Shown in pieces: positions 63,531 to 64,000 of a stretch of DNA of 64,000 nt. The stretch covers positions 4,402,001 to 4,466,000 of the forward strand of contig NZ_CP134062.1 of NCBI RefSeq assembly GCF_031583025.1, in the 5' to 3' direction. The first letter of the stretch is position 1. Each line of letters begins with the position of its first letter. Under the pieces are notes generated by a model. That model was not told the DNA's origin and did not search any database. It was given only the letters and a program-made list of their open reading frames with translations. Position numbers and translations under genes: made by a program. This stretch comes from Mycobacterium sp. Z3061. GTDB taxonomy: Bacteria > Actinomycetota > Actinomycetes > Mycobacteriales > Mycobacteriaceae.

Positions 63531-63650
63531 CGGTGCCACATTACCGCCGGACCGACCGAGCGACTGGATGTGCGGTAGGCCGCGTTCGGCACGGCGGGCC
63601 GCATTACGTTGCGGCAGTGCGTGACTGGCGTCAGCCCACACAGACTGCCG

Positions 63651-64000
63651 CTAGGTGCCGACGCCGGTCAGGCCGGCAGCCGACGCAAACGCACGTAGTT
63701 CGCGCTCGATATCGGGACCCGCCGGCTGATACGCCACTTCGGTGACGCCCGATGCGCCTAAAGCGGCGATCTTGCCCGGCAGCGCGTCACGAGTCGCCGT
63801 CAAAGCCATCGAGCTGGCCATCGGGATCAGGCCCGCGACGTGAGGTGCGTCCCGCGGGTTCGCCTCGACGAGATGGCCGGCGTGGATCGCAAGATGCCGT
63901 TCGTGTTGGGGCACAGCCTCAATCGCTTCGCGCCAGTCACGTCCACCGGGCAACGTGTCGACCGCCGCCGCGCCGCCCCGTTCGTACATCGCGTGATAGA
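63651..64000 (-). CDS. LLM-class F420-dependent oxidoreductase, C-terminal part (runs off window)
   Basis: Open at the right edge (YHAMYERGGAAAVDTLPGG). The 116 visible residues end in IAALGASGVTEVAYQPAGPD and SAAGLTGVGT. They fit the C-terminal barrel of mycobacterial luciferase-like, F420-dependent enzymes (DIERELRAFA). The cofactor-binding N-terminal half lies outside the window. It is 120 bp upstream of the phosphotransferase on the same strand. Confidence 0.75.
   Translation of the reverse strand, partial: YHAMYERGGAAAVDTLPGGRDWREAIEAVPQHERHLAIHAGHLVEANPRDAPHVAGLIPMASSMALTATRDALPGKIAALGASGVTEVAYQPAGPDIERELRAFASAAGLTGVGT

Overview
The window comes from a GC-rich mycobacterium. It holds six PE/PE_PGRS genes carrying the GRPLIGNG linker, a short PE gene, a 3.3-kiloresidue PPE_MPTR gene, an Mtb12-type antigen, a 13E12/HNH gene, a TNT-domain protein and a mycobacterial molybdopterin oxidoreductase. 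The size of the PE_PGRS/PPE repertoire suggests a slow-growing non-tuberculous species. The species cannot be named from the sequence alone. No rRNA, tRNA or CRISPR array was seen.

1-5.1 kb, all on the minus strand: the N-terminal part of a type I polyketide synthase, a flavin-dependent halogenase-like enzyme, a CPA2-type cation/proton antiporter and a TPM-domain protein. The first three look like the edge of a biosynthetic locus. 5.2-10.8 kb: a DUF4242 protein, a large LuxR-family ATPase regulator, and divergent from it a BBE-type FAD oxidase followed by an MddA-like methyltransferase. 10.8-20 kb: housekeeping and stress genes (AraC/VOC pair, glutathione peroxidase, DUF389) and a run of small exported proteins, a lipoprotein and a Tat-exported peptidoglycan amidase. 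20-24 kb: an exported GH2 exo-glucosaminidase-like enzyme and a CDP-diacylglycerol diphosphatase.

23.9-57 kb is the PE/PPE island. It contains a frameshifted PE_PGRS, a 13E12 HNH gene, a PE_PGRS fused to a GH64-like glucanase domain, a UvrA-like ATPase, the giant PPE_MPTR gene (seven higher-order modules of about 1.4 kb), a tandem pair of related PE_PGRS genes (one broken, one with an internal out-of-frame stretch), two intact PE_PGRS genes and an Mtb12 homologue. 57-64 kb: a Sec-exported TNT-domain protein, an AsnB-type asparagine synthetase, a molybdopterin oxidoreductase, an APH-family phosphotransferase and the end of an F420-type LLM oxidoreductase.

Most notable are the PE_PGRS-GH64 fusion with its putative catalytic pair preserved, the free-standing exported TNT protein with no visible immunity gene, the halogenase-PKS-antiporter neighbourhood, a shared 58-59 bp palindrome-containing element in two intergenic regions, and the repeated +/-1 frame changes in G/C runs of the PGRS genes. 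These last may be real (pseudogenes or slippage) or assembly errors.
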